The notes under the pieces are model-generated. The model saw only the letters and a list, made by a program, of their open reading frames with translations, had not been told where the DNA came from and made no database searches. 64,000 nucleotides of DNA from Tepidibacter sp. GTDB taxonomy: Bacteria > Bacillota > Clostridia > Peptostreptococcales > Peptostreptococcaceae. Location of the stretch: contig NZ_JAOASI010000010.1 of assembly GCF_025210165.1 (NCBI RefSeq), positions 23,547 to 87,546 of the forward strand, read 5' to 3'. Positions 62,302-64,000 of the stretch are shown here, one piece after another (the first letter of the stretch is position 1; each line of letters begins with the position of its first letter). The position numbers and the translations under genes are program-made.

Positions 62302-62853
62302 TTAGACAGGATAGAAATTTGTTATAGCAGCCTTTAGAGTACCGTGTCCGCTATTAAAATATACATGTTTATTAGAGGCAGTAAAACTGACAGTGTTATT
62401 AGCCGCTACAATAAAAGTTTCATTGTTTACTTTTAGAGTTAATTCACCTTCTAAAACCATAATGTATTCCTCGGATTTTCTAGAATGACCAACAGAAGTA
62501 TACGAGCATCCTTTATCAAGTTCCATTTGAAAGAGTTCAAAATTACGATATGGTGTACTGGAGTAGTAACAATATAGACGATAGTGAGATTCGTCAGTAA
62601 TTTGAGCTTCTATATCTGACTTTTTTACAACGTAAATATCATTTTGGGGTTGCTCTAATAGTGAAGTATATGGAACTTTTAATCCCTTAGCTATTTTCCA
62701 TATGGTATTTATAGTTGGATTAGTATCACCTTTTTCGATTTGAGATAACATAACTTTGCTAATGTCAGATGATTCCGACAGTTTACTCAAACTCAAATTT
62801 TGATCTTTACGAAGTCGCTTGAGATTCTCAGAAATGATTAAATTTATATTCAT
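62302..62853 (-). CDS. XRE-family regulator with C-terminal cupin domain
   Basis: In this 183-residue protein residues about 8-65 form a helix-turn-helix domain (NLSLSKLSESSDISKVMLSQIE). Residues about 105-180 form a cupin barrel (HSRKSEEYIMVLEGELTLKV, ANNTVSFTASNKHVYFN). This domain order regulates amino-acid or sulfur metabolism genes in many bacteria. It faces the cysteine-synthase-like gene across a region with a 17-base inverted repeat. Several CGN arginine codons differ from the AGA habit of the genome. The start is behind AAAGGAGG. Confidence 0.9.
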   Translation of the reverse strand: MNINLIISENLKRLRKDQNLSLSKLSESSDISKVMLSQIEKGDTNPTINTIWKIAKGLKVPYTSLLEQPQNDIYVVKKSDIEAQITDESHYRLYCYYSSTPYRNFELFQMELDKGCSYTSVGHSRKSEEYIMVLEGELTLKVNNETFIVAANNTVSFTASNKHVYFNSGHGTLKAAITNFYPV

Positions 62854-62887
62854 AAGTTGATAACCTCCTTTATACTATTGACAAATA

Positions 62888-62943
62888 TATTTAACGATAG
62901 TAAAGTATAATTAACGGAAAATATATTTTACTATTGTTAAATA
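62888..62943. promoter_or_regulatory. Large inverted repeat between divergent genes, candidate XRE operator
   Basis: TATTTAACGATAGTAAA at 62888-62904 is mirrored by TTTACTATTGTTAAATA at 62927-62943 with a single mismatch. TTGACA at 62878-62883 with TAAAGT at 62901-62906 (17-base spacer) is a plus-strand promoter overlapping the left arm. The arrangement fits autoregulation and control of the divergent gene. Confidence 0.65.
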
Positions 62944-62983
62944 TAGTTTATGATATCACAATTATTTTGAGGAGGCAATGAGT

Positions 62984-63925
62984 ATGAAAAAAATAATGGA
63001 AAGTATTTATGAATCAATTGGTGAAACACCGATGCTACGTCTTAGCAGAATAACAAAACATTATGGAGTTAAAGGAAATATTTTTGCAAAATTAGAGTAT
63101 TTAAATCCTGGATACAGCAAAAAAGACCGTCCTGCTTTACAAATGATTGAGGAAGCTAAGGCAAGTGGGCATTTAAAACCAGGTCAACCTGTGATTGAGC
63201 TAACAAGTGGGAATACAGGTACAGGACTATCAATTGTCTGTCAAGCAAAAGGACATCCGTTTATAGCTTGTATGTCAGAAGGTAATTCCATGGAACGAGC
63301 TAAAATGATGCGTGCACTTGGGGCAGAAGTTGTTATAGTTTCACAGGCTAAAAATTCAGTTAAAGGACAAGTATCTGGAGAAGATTTAAAATTAGTAGAA
63401 GAAATGACGAAAAGATTAACAAAAGAAAGAAATGCTTTTCGTGCAGACCAGTTCAAGTTAGAAAGTTCATATAGGGCACATCTACTCCATACTGCAGTAG
63501 AAATGTGGGAACAAAGTGATGGTGAAATAGATTGTTTTGTTGATATAGTTGGAAGTGGTGGTACGTTTGAAGGATGTGCTGAAAAACTAAAAGAATACAA
63601 TAAAGACATTCGTTGCTATATTGCTGAGCCTGTTAATGCTGCTGTATATGCAGGTCATTCGATTATAAATGATGGTCGCCACAAAGTTCAAGGATGTGGA
63701 TATGCTATGAATTTACCAAAGGTAAACAAAAAGTTAATTGACGGATGTGTACAAGTAACAGATGAAGAAGCTTGCCAAATGGCAAGAGACCTTGCTAAAT
63801 TAGAGGGAACATTTGTTGGAATTTCATCAGGAGCGAATGTTAGTGCAGCAATTAAATTGCTAAAAGGCAAAGAAAAAGGAAAAAATATTGTATTAACGCT
63901 GAATGATAGTGGTTTAAAATATTAA
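62984..63925 (+). CDS. Cysteine synthase-like PLP enzyme
   Basis: This 313-residue fold-type II PLP enzyme has the PLP lysine in NPGYSKKDRPALQMI, the substrate loop TSGNTGTGLSIV and the phosphate-binding GSGGTFEG. The C-terminal LNDSGLKY corresponds to the PDSGERY end of CysK. The start is placed at ATG 62984 with AGGAGG at 8-base distance; ATG 62978 is too close. O-acetylserine sulfhydrylase, cystathionine synthase or desulfhydrase activity cannot be separated here. CGT arginine codons suggest acquisition from outside. Confidence 0.85.
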   Translation: MKKIMESIYESIGETPMLRLSRITKHYGVKGNIFAKLEYLNPGYSKKDRPALQMIEEAKASGHLKPGQPVIELTSGNTGTGLSIVCQAKGHPFIACMSEGNSMERAKMMRALGAEVVIVSQAKNSVKGQVSGEDLKLVEEMTKRLTKERNAFRADQFKLESSYRAHLLHTAVEMWEQSDGEIDCFVDIVGSGGTFEGCAEKLKEYNKDIRCYIAEPVNAAVYAGHSIINDGRHKVQGCGYAMNLPKVNKKLIDGCVQVTDEEACQMARDLAKLEGTFVGISSGANVSAAIKLLKGKEKGKNIVLTLNDSGLKY

Positions 63926-64000
63926 TCTGTACCCTTTGTAAAGGACAATTTAAAAAAGACTATGCTACATTAAGAAGATGATTTCTGTATTGGACAGGAG
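63926..64000. mobile_element. Possible left end of an IS3-type element at the window edge
   Basis: TGTACCCTTTGTAAAGGACA (63928-63947) and TGTATTGGACAGGAG (63986-64000) resemble the terminal and subterminal sequences of IS3/IS150-type elements. The transposase would lie beyond the window, so this is only a suggestion. Confidence 0.3.

Noticed and set aside
1..64000. CRISPR arrays, tRNA and rRNA genes
   Set aside because: No regularly spaced direct repeats with variable spacers, no cloverleaf with CCA-type ends and no conserved rRNA segments were seen by eye. A covariance search would be the decisive test for tRNA-Sec.

Overview
The window is AT-rich DNA from a spore-forming, anaerobic, selenocysteine-using member of the Clostridia. 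The evidence for this is: GerM, DacF and Spo0B-type sporulation genes; a selD whose reading frame contains an in-frame UGA, followed by selA and selB; flavodiiron, flavodoxin and molybdopterin redox enzymes; a T-box in front of leuS; and arginine encoded almost entirely by AGA in the core genes. The obg-yhbY-nadD-yqeK-lcp-rsfS-leuS and rplU-prp-rpmA-spo0B-obg orders fit Peptostreptococcaceae or near relatives. Species cannot be assigned from sequence alone. No rRNA, tRNA or CRISPR array was seen.

Layout. 1-6.7 kb: the 3' end of a molybdopterin oxidoreductase, a YtrA-type GntR/ABC exporter operon, and two envelope-stress-like membrane proteins (LiaF-like). 7-16 kb: an orphan sensor kinase, a LytTR/DUF3021 regulatory pair, a two-domain flavoprotein, and a PadR-DUF1700-DUF4097 operon followed by DUF4269, a DUF4825 lipoprotein and a secreted esterase-like protein. 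16-22 kb: a Cys-type sulfatase with foreign codon usage, a YpeB-like protein, a membrane protein and a PLP decarboxylase. 22.5-26.3 kb: an accessory patch with two SUKH (SMI1/KNR4) proteins, a YARHG lipoprotein and a decayed gene. 26.4-28.4 kb: two tandem paralogous proteins built almost wholly of strictly alternating residues, a companion beta-sandwich protein, and relics of a third copy and of an fprA copy. 28.6-31.4 kb: small enzymes (ISF-type flavoprotein, broken esterase, HAD, deoxyribosyltransferase-like, HNH). 31.8-33 kb: FprA.

33.2-48 kb is the conserved housekeeping block: radical SAM TIGR03960/TIGR03936 pair, RNase G, an L21 leader with rplU-prp-rpmA, a Spo0B-like protein, obgE, yhbY, a reversed recX and M14 peptidase pair, then nadD-yqeK-lcp-rsfS and T-box-leuS. 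48-52 kb carries serine/threonine deamination genes (ilvA, ridA, sdaAB, sdaAA). 52-55 kb has an S41 peptidase and DacF. 55-60.5 kb has comEA and the selenium genes selD (Sec-containing), selA and selB. 60.5-62.2 kb has an OmpR-type regulator and a GerM lipoprotein. The right edge holds a divergent XRE-cupin regulator and cysteine-synthase-like gene around a long inverted-repeat operator, with foreign arginine codons and a possible IS end.

The two most unusual items are (i) the alternating-residue proteins, which read like natural ionic-complementary self-assembling peptides under a triplicated leader, and (ii) a family of about 0.1-0.2 kb intergenic long-hairpin repeats whose arms diverge between copies while staying complementary within each copy.
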